64,000 bases of DNA from Alteromonas abrolhosensis (GTDB lineage Bacteria; Pseudomonadota; Gammaproteobacteria; Enterobacterales; Alteromonadaceae), in the NCBI RefSeq assembly GCF_001953635.1, contig NZ_MEJH01000009.1:147674-211673 (forward strand), read 5' to 3'. Positions 29,488 to 39,250 of this stretch are shown piece after piece; position 1 is the first letter of the stretch; each line of letters starts with the position of its first letter. Below the pieces are notes generated by a model, which saw only the letters and a list, made by a program, of their open reading frames with translations, had not been told where the DNA came from and made no database searches. The translations under genes were made by a program, and so were the position numbers.

Positions 29488-30813
29488 TCAGTCGAGACTA
29501 AAGGTTATTTCCATATCTGGCGCTTTGGGTTGCAGATAAACACAACGGCCTTCAACAATCAGTGCGACAGGCTCATCGTTAATCAAGATTACGGGCACAC
29601 CATTTCGCTCCCATCGTGGCACGCGCCATACCTTAAACCATTCTTTCAGTAACTTAGATACATTCGCATTTTCTGGCTTTACTTTAAGGTTGCGAGCATT
29701 GGTTTGCAGAGAAACGGTATCTTCTTCTCGCGCTTTTGGCACTGCAATTCGAATATGGCCTCTAAGCCAAGGAAGCGCGATATCTTGGTTGGGCGCTAAT
29801 TCTAGGTTTTGCGGTACTTCATGAGTAGCGTTCACCACCCAATAAAGGTCTTGGTCAAACCGTATTACCCTGCCCCATTTAAAGTTCACTTCAGGAGTTG
29901 CGTCGTGCTTTGCCTTTAGCATTGCGAGAACTTGGTCTGTCTGTGCTTTTGACGGCGACAGCTGGCCTTGAGCTCGAAACCACGCGCGAATGACCATAGC
30001 CTGCCAAGGTAAAGACAATGTAGCGAGTTTTAGCCCGTCTAGTCTTAGTTCTGTGCGTTTACAATCTTTAAAATATTGCTGGGCTGAATCGCTAACTAAT
30101 GCACTTTGCTCGGCACAAAGCTCTGCGCTGCGCCCCACGGTTTTGGTTAACTTAGGCCACCGCTCCAGCAGGTGAGGTATAATTTCGTTCCTTAAAAAGT
30201 TCCTATCAAAGCTGTTTTGCTGATTAGATTCATCCTCGACCCACTGCAACATTTCCTCTTCGGCATAAGCCACAATTTCGGCTTTCTCTAGTGCTAGCAT
30301 AGGGCGCATTATCAAGGTGTCACCTCGGTACTGGACTTCTCCCATACCCGCTAAGCCTTGTGGACCAGCACCGCGTTTAAGCTGAAGCAATACGGTTTCA
30401 AGCTGATCTTCGGCATGTTGTCCTAAAAGCAATACACCGCCTATTTGGTTACACACTTCTAACAGTGCGTTGTATCTAACCTTACGCGCTTCTGCTTCCA
30501 GGCTTTTTCTCGACCCAGTATCAACATCAACTCGATACAAATGAAATGCTACGTCTTCAAGACGACACTGTAATTCGCAGTGCTTTGCCCACTGTTCGGC
30601 ATTATTGCTTAATCCGTGGTTTACGTGTACAGCGTGAATAGGACCGCCGAATTGCTCGCGAAAGGCGATAGCCGCTTGTAGTAATATTGTCGAATCAACA
30701 CCACCGCTGTAGGCAACCACCAAAGGCGTCTGAAGCGATAGTTGAATATCGGTAAGTGACGTAGCAATACGATTTACGATGTGTTCGATGGTGGGAGATT
30801 GTAGCGGGGTCAC
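29488..30813 (-). CDS. tilS: tRNA(Ile)-lysidine synthase
   Basis: 441 residues (E. coli 432). It attaches lysine to C34 of tRNA-Ile(CAU), changing both codon reading and charging; essential in bacteria. The N-terminal PP-loop ATPase motif is S-G-G-V-D-S at residues 36-41, followed by H-V-N-H-G-L-S, L-G-Q-H-A-E-D-Q and the family's middle and C-terminal domains. It follows accA as in E. coli, but a terminator separates them, so it likely has its own promoter. Convergent with the GGDEF gene. Confidence 0.96.
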   Translation of the reverse strand: MTPLQSPTIEHIVNRIATSLTDIQLSLQTPLVVAYSGGVDSTILLQAAIAFREQFGGPIHAVHVNHGLSNNAEQWAKHCELQCRLEDVAFHLYRVDVDTGSRKSLEAEARKVRYNALLEVCNQIGGVLLLGQHAEDQLETVLLQLKRGAGPQGLAGMGEVQYRGDTLIMRPMLALEKAEIVAYAEEEMLQWVEDESNQQNSFDRNFLRNEIIPHLLERWPKLTKTVGRSAELCAEQSALVSDSAQQYFKDCKRTELRLDGLKLATLSLPWQAMVIRAWFRAQGQLSPSKAQTDQVLAMLKAKHDATPEVNFKWGRVIRFDQDLYWVVNATHEVPQNLELAPNQDIALPWLRGHIRIAVPKAREEDTVSLQTNARNLKVKPENANVSKLLKEWFKVWRVPRWERNGVPVILINDEPVALIVEGRCVYLQPKAPDMEITFSLD

Positions 30814-30940
30814 TGACCTTGGATACCTTCTAATTTTAACCCAAGAACTGTTGTTCTTTGATGTACCAGTTTTGGTCTAGAGGGCACACAGGCCGCAGCA
30901 AAATTGTACCGCAAAGTTCAACAGGTCCTAGAGCGCGTTT

Positions 30941-30984
30941 AAAAACATTAAGGGGTTGGTTACCTATGGTAAACAACCCCTTAA
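30941..30984 (-). terminator. Terminator of the fabZ-lpxA-lpxB-rnhB-dnaE-accA unit
   Basis: On the minus strand an 11-bp stem (TTAAGGGGTTG / CAACCCCTTAA) with further inner pairing (TTACC/GGTAA) is followed by TGTTTTTAA. It lies 68 bp past the accA stop. Confidence 0.8.
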
Positions 30985-31052
30985 ATACTATGAGCTAATT
31001 ATCACCAGACCGTAAAGCAGCGAAATCTCACTGGCCGCTAAGGCCGACGAAT

Positions 31053-32009
31053 TTAGCAATAACCGAACGACATTAAGCGCTGGTAACGCTCTTCCAGCAA
31101 TTTGGTTTTATCTAGCTCTTTAAGTTGATTAAGCTGCTGCTTAATGACGGCCTTCAAATTAGCCGCCATGCCATTGTGATCGCGGTGCGCACCACCTAAT
31201 GGCTCTTCAACAATACTGTTAATCAGGCCTAGCTCTTTAATTTGTGGCGCACTTACGCCCATCGCTTCAGCAGCGAGTGGGGCTTTTTCTGCGCTTTTCC
31301 ACAGAATAGACGCACAACCTTCTGGTGAAATCACCGAGTACGTAGAATATTGAAGCATATTAACACGATCGCCAACACCAATCGCTAGTGCACCACCTGA
31401 ACCACCTTCACCGATAACGGTACACACGATTGGGACGGTAAGCTCAGCCATCTCGAATAGGTTCTTCGCGATTGCCTCACTCTGGCCACGCTCTTCAGCG
31501 CCAACACCAGGATACGCTCCCGGCGTATCGATAAAGGTGATGATAGGCATGTTAAAGCGCTCGGCCATCTTCATAAGACGCAGGGCTTTACGATAACCTT
31601 CTGGTTTAGGCATACCGAAGTTACGCTTAATTTTTTCGTTGGTGTCACGCCCTTTCTGATGACCAATAATCATCACCGGCTGATCATCCAGCATTGCTGG
31701 GCCACCAACAATCGCTTTATCGTCAGCAAACGCGCGGTCGCCAGCAAGCTCGTCGAATTCGGTAAAAATACGAGGAATGTAATCTAACGTGTATGGACGC
31801 ATTGGGTGACGAGCAAGTTGAGAAACTTGCCATGCGCCAAGATCAGAAAAGATCTTTTTAGTCAGCTCTGCGCTTTTACCGCGAAGCTTATTGATTTCTT
31901 CTTCAATACCAACGTCAAACTCGCCACCTTGATTCACCAACCTAAGCTCTTCAATTTTTGCTTCTAGTTCGGCTATTGGCTGTTCAAAGTCCAAAAACTG
32001 TATACTCAT
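31053..32009 (-). CDS. accA: Acetyl-CoA carboxylase carboxyltransferase, alpha subunit
   Basis: 318 residues (E. coli 319). With AccD it forms the carboxyltransferase that moves CO2 from biotin-BCCP to acetyl-CoA, making malonyl-CoA for fatty acids. Family landmarks seen include A-R-H-P-x-R-P-Y-T-L-D-Y, G-H-Q-K-G-R, F-G-M-P-x-P-E-G-Y-R-K-A and the oxyanion region [15 protein letters not shown] follows AGGA at good spacing. It is last in a compact lipid A/replication operon, 68 bp after dnaE. Confidence 0.97.
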   Translation of the reverse strand: MSIQFLDFEQPIAELEAKIEELRLVNQGGEFDVGIEEEINKLRGKSAELTKKIFSDLGAWQVSQLARHPMRPYTLDYIPRIFTEFDELAGDRAFADDKAIVGGPAMLDDQPVMIIGHQKGRDTNEKIKRNFGMPKPEGYRKALRLMKMAERFNMPIITFIDTPGAYPGVGAEERGQSEAIAKNLFEMAELTVPIVCTVIGEGGSGGALAIGVGDRVNMLQYSTYSVISPEGCASILWKSAEKAPLAAEAMGVSAPQIKELGLINSIVEEPLGGAHRDHNGMAANLKAVIKQQLNQLKELDKTKLLEERYQRLMSFGYC

Positions 32010-32077
32010 TTCATGTCCTATTCGTACTACGCTCGTCTATGCAAACGCGAGATGTCCAATCTATCGAACTCTTACCC

Positions 32078-35000
32078 TTAATGGTAGAGAATTGAAACGG
32101 CTTTGTCTCCCAAACATTGTTTGAGATCGTGCAAAAGTTGGTCTTCAGGGGTAACGTACCATCTTGCACCACACGCTAGGGTTACTTCAGCGTCTGGATG
32201 GGTTACCGCTAACTGAACAGGACAACTTCCACCGTTAAATGCCTGCAGGATAGATTGCATCTGACTCATTTTCTTCGGTTCAAGCAGCTGGGTATCAATA
32301 TTAAGTGCCAGCGCTCTCGCGTTTTTCTCTCGTGCCTGAACAATGTCCATTACATCACGGGCGGTGATTGTATTGCCCCCAGAGAAATCATCAAAGCTGA
32401 CCTGTCCCTTTATAAGCAATATTCTGTCAGTTTCTAACACACTTTCGAACTGTTCGTACATATCGGGGAAGAAACGTACGTCTATTCTGGCACTCTTATC
32501 ATCCAGTGTCACTATGGCCCAGCGACGACCCCGCTTGTTCGTCATAACACGCACACCAAGCACCAATCCTACTGCGCTGGCCATTTGGTCCTTGTTCGTT
32601 GGTTTTAAATCAACTAAACGCCCGTCGGTGTAGTAACGCAGTTCTTCCGCGTACTGATTGATGGGGTGACCGGTTAAGTACAAGCCCAAGGTATCTTTTT
32701 CACCTTCTAGCCATACTTTCTCAGGCCATTCAGGGACGTCAGCAAACGCTTGCTTCACGTCTTCTGGCTCGGTAGTCAGTAACCCGAACATGTCTGACTG
32801 ACCAAAAGACTCGGCTTTTGCGTGCTGTCCAGCGGCGGCAAGGGCTTCGGGTAAACTCGCCATAAGACTAGCGCGATGCGGACCTAAGTTATCCATTGCC
32901 CCCGCTAATACTAGCTTTTCAAGTACCCGTTTGTTTACGCGTTTAATGTCTATCTTGGCGCAGAAATCAAAAAGATCTTTAAATGCCCCTTGGGTCTCCC
33001 GCGCTTCAATAATCGCCTCAATCGGGCCTTCACCTACCCCTTTAATCGCACCGATACCGTAAACAATGCGACCTTCGCTATCGACGGTAAATTTGTATTT
33101 ACCCGCATTTAAATCTGGCGGCAGTATTTCGATGCCCATGCGCTCACATTCATCGACAAGCGTCACGATTTTATCGGTGTTATCCATATCTGCCGACATT
33201 ACCGCAGCCATGAATTCCGCAGGATAATGCACTTTCAGCCACAGGGTTTGGTAAGACACCAACGCGTAAGCAGCAGAGTGAGATTTGTTAAACCCGTAAC
33301 CCGCGAACTTTTCTACCAAGTCGAAGATTTTCATCGCTAGATCTGGGTCAATATTATTGCCCTTCGCACCCTCAGCGAACGTGCCGCGCTGCTTGGCCAT
33401 TTCTTCTGGCTTTTTCTTACCCATAGCACGACGAAGCAAGTCAGCGCCGCCCAGCGAGTAGCCCGCCATTTCCTGGGCTATCTGCATTACCTGTTCCTGA
33501 TACAAGATAATGCCATAGGTAGGCTCTAGAATTTCTTTCAAGCACTCGTGCTGATATTCAGCATCGGGGTAGGAAATTTCTTCACGTCCGTGCTTACGAT
33601 CAATAAAGTTATCTACCATGCCTGATTGCAGCGGGCCCGGACGGAACAGGGCCACCAGTGCGATAATATCTTCGAAGCAGTCAGGTTTAAGGCGCTTAAT
33701 TAGTTCTTTCATACCGCGAGATTCCAGCTGGAATACCGCAGTTGTCTCGGCGTTTTGAAGGGTTCTGAAACTCTTAGGATCTTCAAGCGGAATGGCGCTG
33801 ATATCTACATCAACGTTTTTCCCTTCTTTGATCATATCTATTGCCCACTGAATAATAGTCAGCGTACGAAGACCTAAGAAGTCGAATTTTACCAAGCCCG
33901 CCGTTTCAACGTCGTTTTTGTCGAACTGGGTTACGGGGTTTTTACCTTCGTCATCACAATACAAAGGCGAGAAATCAGTAATTGTGGTTGGCGCAATAAC
34001 AACACCACCGGCGTGCTTACCGGCATTTCGGGTAACCCCTTCAAGTATTCGCGCCATATCGATAAGGTCTTTCACCTCCTCATCGCTTTCATACACTTCT
34101 GGTAGCTGTGGCTCAGCTTTAAACGCCTTCTCTAGCGTCATGCCAGGGTCAGGTGGAATCAGCTTCGAGATTCTGTCTACAAAGCCGTAAGGGTGACCAA
34201 GCACGCGGCCAACATCACGCACTACCGCTTTTGCCGCCATTGTTCCAAACGTAATGATTTGCGATACCGCCTGACGTCCGTAAAGCTCAGCAACGTGGTC
34301 GATTACCTCGTCTCGTCTATCCATACAGAAGTCGACGTCGAAGTCGGGCATGGATACACGCTCTGGGTTCAAGAAACGTTCGAATAGCAAGTCGAATTCA
34401 AGCGGGTCTAGGTCGGTAATTTTTAGGGCATAAGCCACCAGTGAACCCGCACCAGAACCCCGCCCTGGCCCTACCGGAATTCCGTTATCCTTACTCCACT
34501 GAATGAACTCCATTACAATAAGGAAGTAGCCTGGGAAACCCATTTGGTTGATAACTTCAAGCTCAATGCGAAGTCGGTCATCGTACTCTAACCGTTTCGC
34601 TTTGCGCACTTCTTCATCGGGAAATAGAAATTCTAGACGTTCTTCCAACCCCTCTTCAGACACCTTAACCAAGAAGTCTTCGGTGGTCATGCCGCCGGTT
34701 GGAAATTGCGGTAAGAAGTACTCGTTTAACCGTACGGTAACGTTACAGCGCTTGGCAATTTCAACCGTATTTTCTATGGCTTCAGGAATATCGCTAAATA
34801 ACTCCACCATTTCCTCTGCAGTGCGCAGATATTGCTGGTCGCTGTATCGTTTAGGTCGGCGGTTATCATCAAGCGTGTAGCCATCGTGAATACATACTCG
34901 AATTTCGTGAGCATCAAAACCTTCCCGGTCTATGAAGCACACTTCATTGGTGGCTACCACGGGTAAATCACGCTGCTCAGCAAGCTCCACGGCAAGGTGT

Positions 35001-35542
35001 AAGTAATCCTCTTCACCCTGTCTGCCGGTTCGAATAAGCTCTAAATAGAAACGGTCAGGAAAATGTGTTTGATAAAACTCAAGGGCACTATCGAGAATTT
35101 TGGCGTTGTTTTTCATTAAACCCACACCAACGTCACCGTGCTGTGCGCCTGACAACACAATCACACCTTCACTATGCTCTGCTAACCATTCTTGATCGAT
35201 AACCGCACGGTGTGCCAAGTGTCCACGAAGGTAGGCCTTGGAGATAAGAATAGTAATATTCTTATATCCCTCATTGTTCATTGCAATAAGGGTTAGTCTG
35301 AAAGGCTCATCGCCAAAGACTTCATTGGTAACCCAAAAATCGGTACCAATGATGGGTTTTATACCTAAGTTATGTGCTTCTGAATAAAATTTTACCAAGC
35401 CACACATATTCATTTGGTCGGTGATCGCCACGGCAGGCATGCCAAGCGCGGCCACTTTACCCAGAATAGGCTTAACCTTATTCAGGCCGTCCATCATCGA
35501 AAAGTCGCTGTGAACACGTAAATGAATAAATGGCGATGACAT
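32078..35542 (-). CDS. dnaE: DNA polymerase III alpha subunit
   Basis: 1,154 residues (E. coli 1,160). Replicative polymerase catalytic subunit. N-terminal PHP domain ([13 protein letters not shown]), then the palm with P-D-F-D-V-D-F-C, in which D400 and D402 correspond to the two catalytic Asp residues of E. coli, fingers, a helix-hairpin-helix region (I-K-G-V-G-E-G-P) and a C-terminal OB-fold and tau-binding region. It starts 4 bp after rnhB. Confidence 0.98.
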   Translation of the reverse strand: MSSPFIHLRVHSDFSMMDGLNKVKPILGKVAALGMPAVAITDQMNMCGLVKFYSEAHNLGIKPIIGTDFWVTNEVFGDEPFRLTLIAMNNEGYKNITILISKAYLRGHLAHRAVIDQEWLAEHSEGVIVLSGAQHGDVGVGLMKNNAKILDSALEFYQTHFPDRFYLELIRTGRQGEEDYLHLAVELAEQRDLPVVATNEVCFIDREGFDAHEIRVCIHDGYTLDDNRRPKRYSDQQYLRTAEEMVELFSDIPEAIENTVEIAKRCNVTVRLNEYFLPQFPTGGMTTEDFLVKVSEEGLEERLEFLFPDEEVRKAKRLEYDDRLRIELEVINQMGFPGYFLIVMEFIQWSKDNGIPVGPGRGSGAGSLVAYALKITDLDPLEFDLLFERFLNPERVSMPDFDVDFCMDRRDEVIDHVAELYGRQAVSQIITFGTMAAKAVVRDVGRVLGHPYGFVDRISKLIPPDPGMTLEKAFKAEPQLPEVYESDEEVKDLIDMARILEGVTRNAGKHAGGVVIAPTTITDFSPLYCDDEGKNPVTQFDKNDVETAGLVKFDFLGLRTLTIIQWAIDMIKEGKNVDVDISAIPLEDPKSFRTLQNAETTAVFQLESRGMKELIKRLKPDCFEDIIALVALFRPGPLQSGMVDNFIDRKHGREEISYPDAEYQHECLKEILEPTYGIILYQEQVMQIAQEMAGYSLGGADLLRRAMGKKKPEEMAKQRGTFAEGAKGNNIDPDLAMKIFDLVEKFAGYGFNKSHSAAYALVSYQTLWLKVHYPAEFMAAVMSADMDNTDKIVTLVDECERMGIEILPPDLNAGKYKFTVDSEGRIVYGIGAIKGVGEGPIEAIIEARETQGAFKDLFDFCAKIDIKRVNKRVLEKLVLAGAMDNLGPHRASLMASLPEALAAAGQHAKAESFGQSDMFGLLTTEPEDVKQAFADVPEWPEKVWLEGEKDTLGLYLTGHPINQYAEELRYYTDGRLVDLKPTNKDQMASAVGLVLGVRVMTNKRGRRWAIVTLDDKSARIDVRFFPDMYEQFESVLETDRILLIKGQVSFDDFSGGNTITARDVMDIVQAREKNARALALNIDTQLLEPKKMSQMQSILQAFNGGSCPVQLAVTHPDAEVTLACGARWYVTPEDQLLHDLKQCLGDKAVSILYH

Positions 35543-35546
35543 GATG

Positions 35547-36119
35547 TTATTTCTCTTCGAGTAGCGCTTTTACAGGTTTAAAACTTTTTCGATAGCAATC
35601 TAAGATGCCATATTCAGCGATGGCTTCAAAGTGTGCTTTTGTGGGGTAACCTTTGTGCCCGGCAAAGTTATATTGCGGGTAGGCCTCGTGAAGCGAAATC
35701 ATATCGTTGTCTCGCTCTACTTTGGCAATGATGGACGCAGCGGAAATTTCTGCGTGCAGGCTATCGCCTTTCACTACCGCTTCAGACTCAAAATTCCAAG
35801 CAGGAACGCGGTTGCCGTCTACGCGTACAAAGTCAGGTTTTACTGGCAAACCTTCCACTGCGCGGATCATTGCGAGCATGGTAGCGTGCAGTATATTGAG
35901 CTTGTCTATTTCTTCTGGGCTCGCTCTGCCGATATTCCAGTAGAGTGCTTTTTCACGAATTTCTTGGGCAAGCGCTACGCGCTTTTTTTCACTCAGTTTC
36001 TTAGAGTCGGTTAGCCCTTCAATGGGGTTTTCAGGGTCGAGAATGACCGCGGCAGTGACCACATCACCTACTAACGGGCCGCGACCCACTTCATCAACGC
36101 CGGCAATTAACTTATGCAA
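35547..36119 (-). CDS. rnhB: Ribonuclease HII
   Basis: 190 residues from a TTG at 36119, which has a perfect GGAGG six bases upstream and overlaps the lpxB stop by 8 bp; an ATG at 36161 would add 14 residues that do not look like the family. E. coli RnhB has 198. It removes RNA and single ribonucleotides from DNA-RNA hybrids. The signature [14 protein letters not shown] gives the first catalytic Asp and Glu; the third Asp is in V-D-G-N-R-V-P; D-S-K-K-L-S and S-I-I-A-K-V-x-R-D are also present. Confidence 0.95.
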   Translation of the reverse strand: MHKLIAGVDEVGRGPLVGDVVTAAVILDPENPIEGLTDSKKLSEKKRVALAQEIREKALYWNIGRASPEEIDKLNILHATMLAMIRAVEGLPVKPDFVRVDGNRVPAWNFESEAVVKGDSLHAEISAASIIAKVERDNDMISLHEAYPQYNFAGHKGYPTKAHFEAIAEYGILDCYRKSFKPVKALLEEK

Positions 36120-37260
36120 ACAATTCCTCCACGACAGCTTTTGCTGCTGTTTTATCAGCATTGCATTTTAGCGTATGGTGGAGGTCGGTGAAACGGGAAA
36201 TCAGGGCAGAATTATCACTTTCGAAAAAGTTAAGTAACTGATTGCTCATATTCTCTGCGTTTACCTCTTCTTGAAGTAATTCAGGAATAATTGCCTCATC
36301 AGCCAATAAGTTTGGCAAAGTGAAAAACGGCGCTTTGTACAAGCGCTGCATAATTTTATACGTGAGCGGTGACAGTTTGTAGGCAGCTACCATAGGGCGC
36401 TTGCACAGCATCGCTTCTAAGGTAGCCGTGCCTGATGCGAGCAAGATAACATCGCTAGCTATCATCGCATCCCGCGATGTGCCTTGGGTTACCTGAATGG
36501 GTAAACGTTCCTCTGCATTATCAGCTTCAAGCAAAATCGCTTTTATTTGCGCAAGCCGATGCTCGTTAGCGGCAGGAATTAGAAATTGAATGTCGCTGCG
36601 TTTAGCATGAATAGCTTCTATGGTCTCAAGAAAAACTGGAAGTAGTGTATCCACTTCGCCGCGTCGCGAGCCGGGAAGTACTGCCAGTACGGGAGCATTA
36701 CCATCTATACCTAATGCGTCTCGTGATGCGCGTTGATCCGGCACAATGGCTATAGCATCAGCCATTGTATGCCCTACGAAGGTGTAGGGAACATTGTATT
36801 TGTCGTAAACCTGCTGCTCAAAAGGAAATAAACCTAATACGCGATTAGCTGCTTTCGCTATTTTATGTATGCGCTTTTCACGCCACGCCCATACAGTAGG
36901 ACTTACATAGTGCATGGTTTTGATGCCGCGGGCTTTAAGTGCTTTTTCTACTCTTAAGTTAAAATCAGGCGCATCTATACCCACAAAAATATCGGGTGGG
37001 TTTTGCTCGAAGTGTGCGAGCAGCTGCTTTTTAACTTTTAAGATGGCAGGTAGATGGGAAAGGACTTCAACAAGTCCCATAACTGACAAGGTTTCCATAT
37101 CGAACAGACTATGAAAACCCGCGTTTATCATATTTGGACCGCCAATACCTTCGATAACCGCATCGGGATATTGGCGTTTTAACTCTGCAACCATTCCGGC
37201 GGCAAGGACGTCACCAGAGGGCTCTCCGGCAACCATGCCGATACGAATTGGTTTAGACAT
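36112..37260 (-). CDS. lpxB: Lipid-A-disaccharide synthase
   Basis: 382 residues (E. coli 382). A peripheral inner-membrane glycosyltransferase joining UDP-diacylglucosamine and lipid X to make the lipid A disaccharide. The G-E-P-S-G-D-V-L-A start, [25 protein letters not shown] and P-G-S-R-R-G-E-V motifs are all present. It lies 2 bp after lpxA and overlaps rnhB. Confidence 0.97.
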   Translation of the reverse strand: MSKPIRIGMVAGEPSGDVLAAGMVAELKRQYPDAVIEGIGGPNMINAGFHSLFDMETLSVMGLVEVLSHLPAILKVKKQLLAHFEQNPPDIFVGIDAPDFNLRVEKALKARGIKTMHYVSPTVWAWREKRIHKIAKAANRVLGLFPFEQQVYDKYNVPYTFVGHTMADAIAIVPDQRASRDALGIDGNAPVLAVLPGSRRGEVDTLLPVFLETIEAIHAKRSDIQFLIPAANEHRLAQIKAILLEADNAEERLPIQVTQGTSRDAMIASDVILLASGTATLEAMLCKRPMVAAYKLSPLTYKIMQRLYKAPFFTLPNLLADEAIIPELLQEEVNAENMSNQLLNFFESDNSALISRFTDLHHTLKCNADKTAAKAVVEELFA

Positions 37261-37262
37261 AA

Positions 37263-38033
37263 TTAGCGAATAATGCCTCGCTTGGAGTCCTGTAAGAACT
37301 TCACCATAAGTGCTACACCGGGGAATTCCTGTGCAGGCTCGGCAAGCTTTTCAATGGCTTCGTCTACTGTGTTACCTTCGCGGTATATCGCTTTATAAGC
37401 GCGCTTAATAGCCATTACTTCTTCTTTGCTAAAACCACGGCGCTTAAGTCCTTCAGAGTTAATTCCCTGTGGAATATTCTTTTGGCCGCTGACCATAACA
37501 AAAGGAGGCACATCGCGCAGGATAATACCGCCAGCACCCAAGAACGAATGCGCACCAATCTTACAGAATTGGTGAATACCTGCAGCACCACCAACGATCA
37601 CGTGGTCGTCCATGTGGACATGACCAGCAATCGCAACACTGTTTGCAATAATGATGTCGTTGCCAAGAACACAATCATGGGCCACATGAGAGTTGGCCAT
37701 AAATAAACAGCGAGAACCGATTATAGTAATGCTGTTGTCTTGAATAGTGCCTCGGTGAACGGTTACCCCTTCCCTAAACTCATTATTATCACCAATAACA
37801 AGCTCAGTAGGTTCACCCGCATATTTTTTATCTTGGCAGTCTTCACCTATTGAAGAAAACTGATAAAACTTATTGTTTTTACCGATACGCGTTGGGCCGC
37901 GTACCACCACATGTGATTTCAGAATACAGCCATCGCCTATGGTGACGTTGTCGTCAACCACGCAAAATGGGCCAATGGTGACATTTTCACCAATCGTTGC
38001 ACTTTCTGAAATTACCGCAGTAGGATGGATCAC
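37263..38033 (-). CDS. lpxA: UDP-N-acetylglucosamine acyltransferase
   Basis: 256 residues (E. coli 262). First step of lipid A synthesis: transfers 3-hydroxyacyl from ACP to UDP-GlcNAc. A left-handed beta helix of hexapeptide repeats fills residues 1-185; the catalytic His is H119 in S-H-V-A-H-D-C; the C-terminal helical domain starts near G-L-K-R-R-G-F. One base separates it from fabZ and two from lpxB, so these are surely co-transcribed. Confidence 0.97.
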   Translation of the reverse strand: MIHPTAVISESATIGENVTIGPFCVVDDNVTIGDGCILKSHVVVRGPTRIGKNNKFYQFSSIGEDCQDKKYAGEPTELVIGDNNEFREGVTVHRGTIQDNSITIIGSRCLFMANSHVAHDCVLGNDIIIANSVAIAGHVHMDDHVIVGGAAGIHQFCKIGAHSFLGAGGIILRDVPPFVMVSGQKNIPQGINSEGLKRRGFSKEEVMAIKRAYKAIYREGNTVDEAIEKLAEPAQEFPGVALMVKFLQDSKRGIIR

Positions 38034-38034
38034 G

Positions 38035-38484
38035 TTACGCTATCTCTCTCATCGCACACATAAACTCTGCAACACAAGCGATGTCGCCATCGACGCTTGC
38101 AGTACCTTTAAATTTCCAAATCCCTCTGCGCTCTTTTACTAGAGCAACATCAAACTCAAGCCTGTCACCTGGAACGACAGGACGCTTAAAGCGTGCGTTA
38201 TCAATTCCTGCATACAAGTATAACTTATCATTGTTACCCATTGTCTTAAATCCTAGGACACCGGCAGCCTGTGCCATTGCTTCAAGAATTAATACACCTG
38301 GGAAAATTGGCTGTTCAGGGAAGTGCCCCATGAAACACGGCTCATTGATAGTGATATTTTTATAAGCCTTTACAGACTCACCCAGAACATAGTCTGTTAC
38401 ACGATCAACAAGTAGGAACGGATACCGATGTGGTAGTAATTCCAATATTTCCTGAATTTCGATGGTATTAAGTGAATTGGCCAA
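38035..38484 (-). CDS. fabZ: 3-hydroxyacyl-ACP dehydratase
   Basis: 149 residues from a TTG at 38484 that has CAGGAG seven bases upstream; an ATG at 38508 would overlap that ribosome-binding site and add eight atypical residues. E. coli FabZ has 151. The hot-dog-fold active site is [20 protein letters not shown] (His and Glu catalytic). It dehydrates 3-hydroxyacyl-ACP and competes with LpxA for 3-hydroxyacyl-ACP. It heads the fabZ-lpxA-lpxB-rnhB-dnaE-accA unit. Confidence 0.95.
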   Translation of the reverse strand: MANSLNTIEIQEILELLPHRYPFLLVDRVTDYVLGESVKAYKNITINEPCFMGHFPEQPIFPGVLILEAMAQAAGVLGFKTMGNNDKLYLYAGIDNARFKRPVVPGDRLEFDVALVKERRGIWKFKGTASVDGDIACVAEFMCAMREIA

Positions 38485-38603
38485 AAACTTTCTCCTGTAT
38501 ACAAGCATGACCTACAACTGTTTTATACCAATGTTTGTGATTGGTATTTTGGTCAAACTCGCCGTAAAAACTAAAAACGGCGGCAACCATACGCTGTTAA
38601 GCG

Positions 38604-38646
38604 CAAAAAACAAATCAGACCAACACCTTTGGGGAGTTGGCCTGAT
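38604..38646 (-). terminator. Terminator between skp and fabZ
   Basis: On the minus strand an 11-bp stem (ATCAGGCCAAC / GTTGGTCTGAT, one G-U) with an 11-base loop is followed by TTGTTTTTT. It lies 28 bp past the skp stop, in the position where lpxD would be expected. Confidence 0.8.
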
Positions 38647-38673
38647 AAATTTTACAACTACTCGTGTAGTTGA

Positions 38674-39189
38674 TTAGTTAGTTTTGCTTACTTGCTGAAG
38701 AACTTGCTCAGATAAGTCGTGCTCTTCTTTTGCAAACGCAACTGCACCAGCATTAAGCACTAGGTCGTAACCTTGCTTCGCTGCAACAGAGTCGATAGCT
38801 TGCTTGATAAGACCAAGAAGTTTGTTGCGCTCTTCGTTGCTACGACGTTGGATATTTTGCTGTAAAGGTTGACCCTTTTTAGCTAGCTCTTCACGTACTG
38901 ACAAGATTTTTTGTTCTAGTTCTTTCTTCTCTGCATCGCTCATTGTTGCCGCGTCGCGTTGAAGACGTTCTGCATAGAACTGACCATCGCGCTGCAGTTG
39001 ATTCACTTCTTCAAGCTGATCTTTAAACTCAGCCTGAATAGCGTTTTGAATTTCAGCCGCTTGAGGCATCGCTTGGAAAATACCTTGCACATCGACAACC
39101 GCAACTTTCTGCTCTGCCATTACAGATGTACTAACTAAAGCGCTACCCAACATTGCTCCTGCAACGATATGTTTAACCAACTGTTTCAA
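38674..39189 (-). CDS. skp: Periplasmic chaperone Skp (OmpH)
   Basis: 171 residues (E. coli 161). A signal peptide with cleavage likely after S-V-M-A precedes a trimeric coiled-coil chaperone body (about 45-135, rich in charged heptads) that holds unfolded outer-membrane proteins in the periplasm for BamA. It lies 61 bp after bamA, as is usual. A terminator follows, so the bamA-skp transcript ends here. Confidence 0.93.
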   Translation of the reverse strand: MKQLVKHIVAGAMLGSALVSTSVMAEQKVAVVDVQGIFQAMPQAAEIQNAIQAEFKDQLEEVNQLQRDGQFYAERLQRDAATMSDAEKKELEQKILSVREELAKKGQPLQQNIQRRSNEERNKLLGLIKQAIDSVAAKQGYDLVLNAGAVAFAKEEHDLSEQVLQQVSKTN

Positions 39190-39250
39190 AGGGAACTCCT
39201 TTTGTGAATCTTATTATAGAGCGCACCTTAGATGCGCTCGCTTTAATGTC

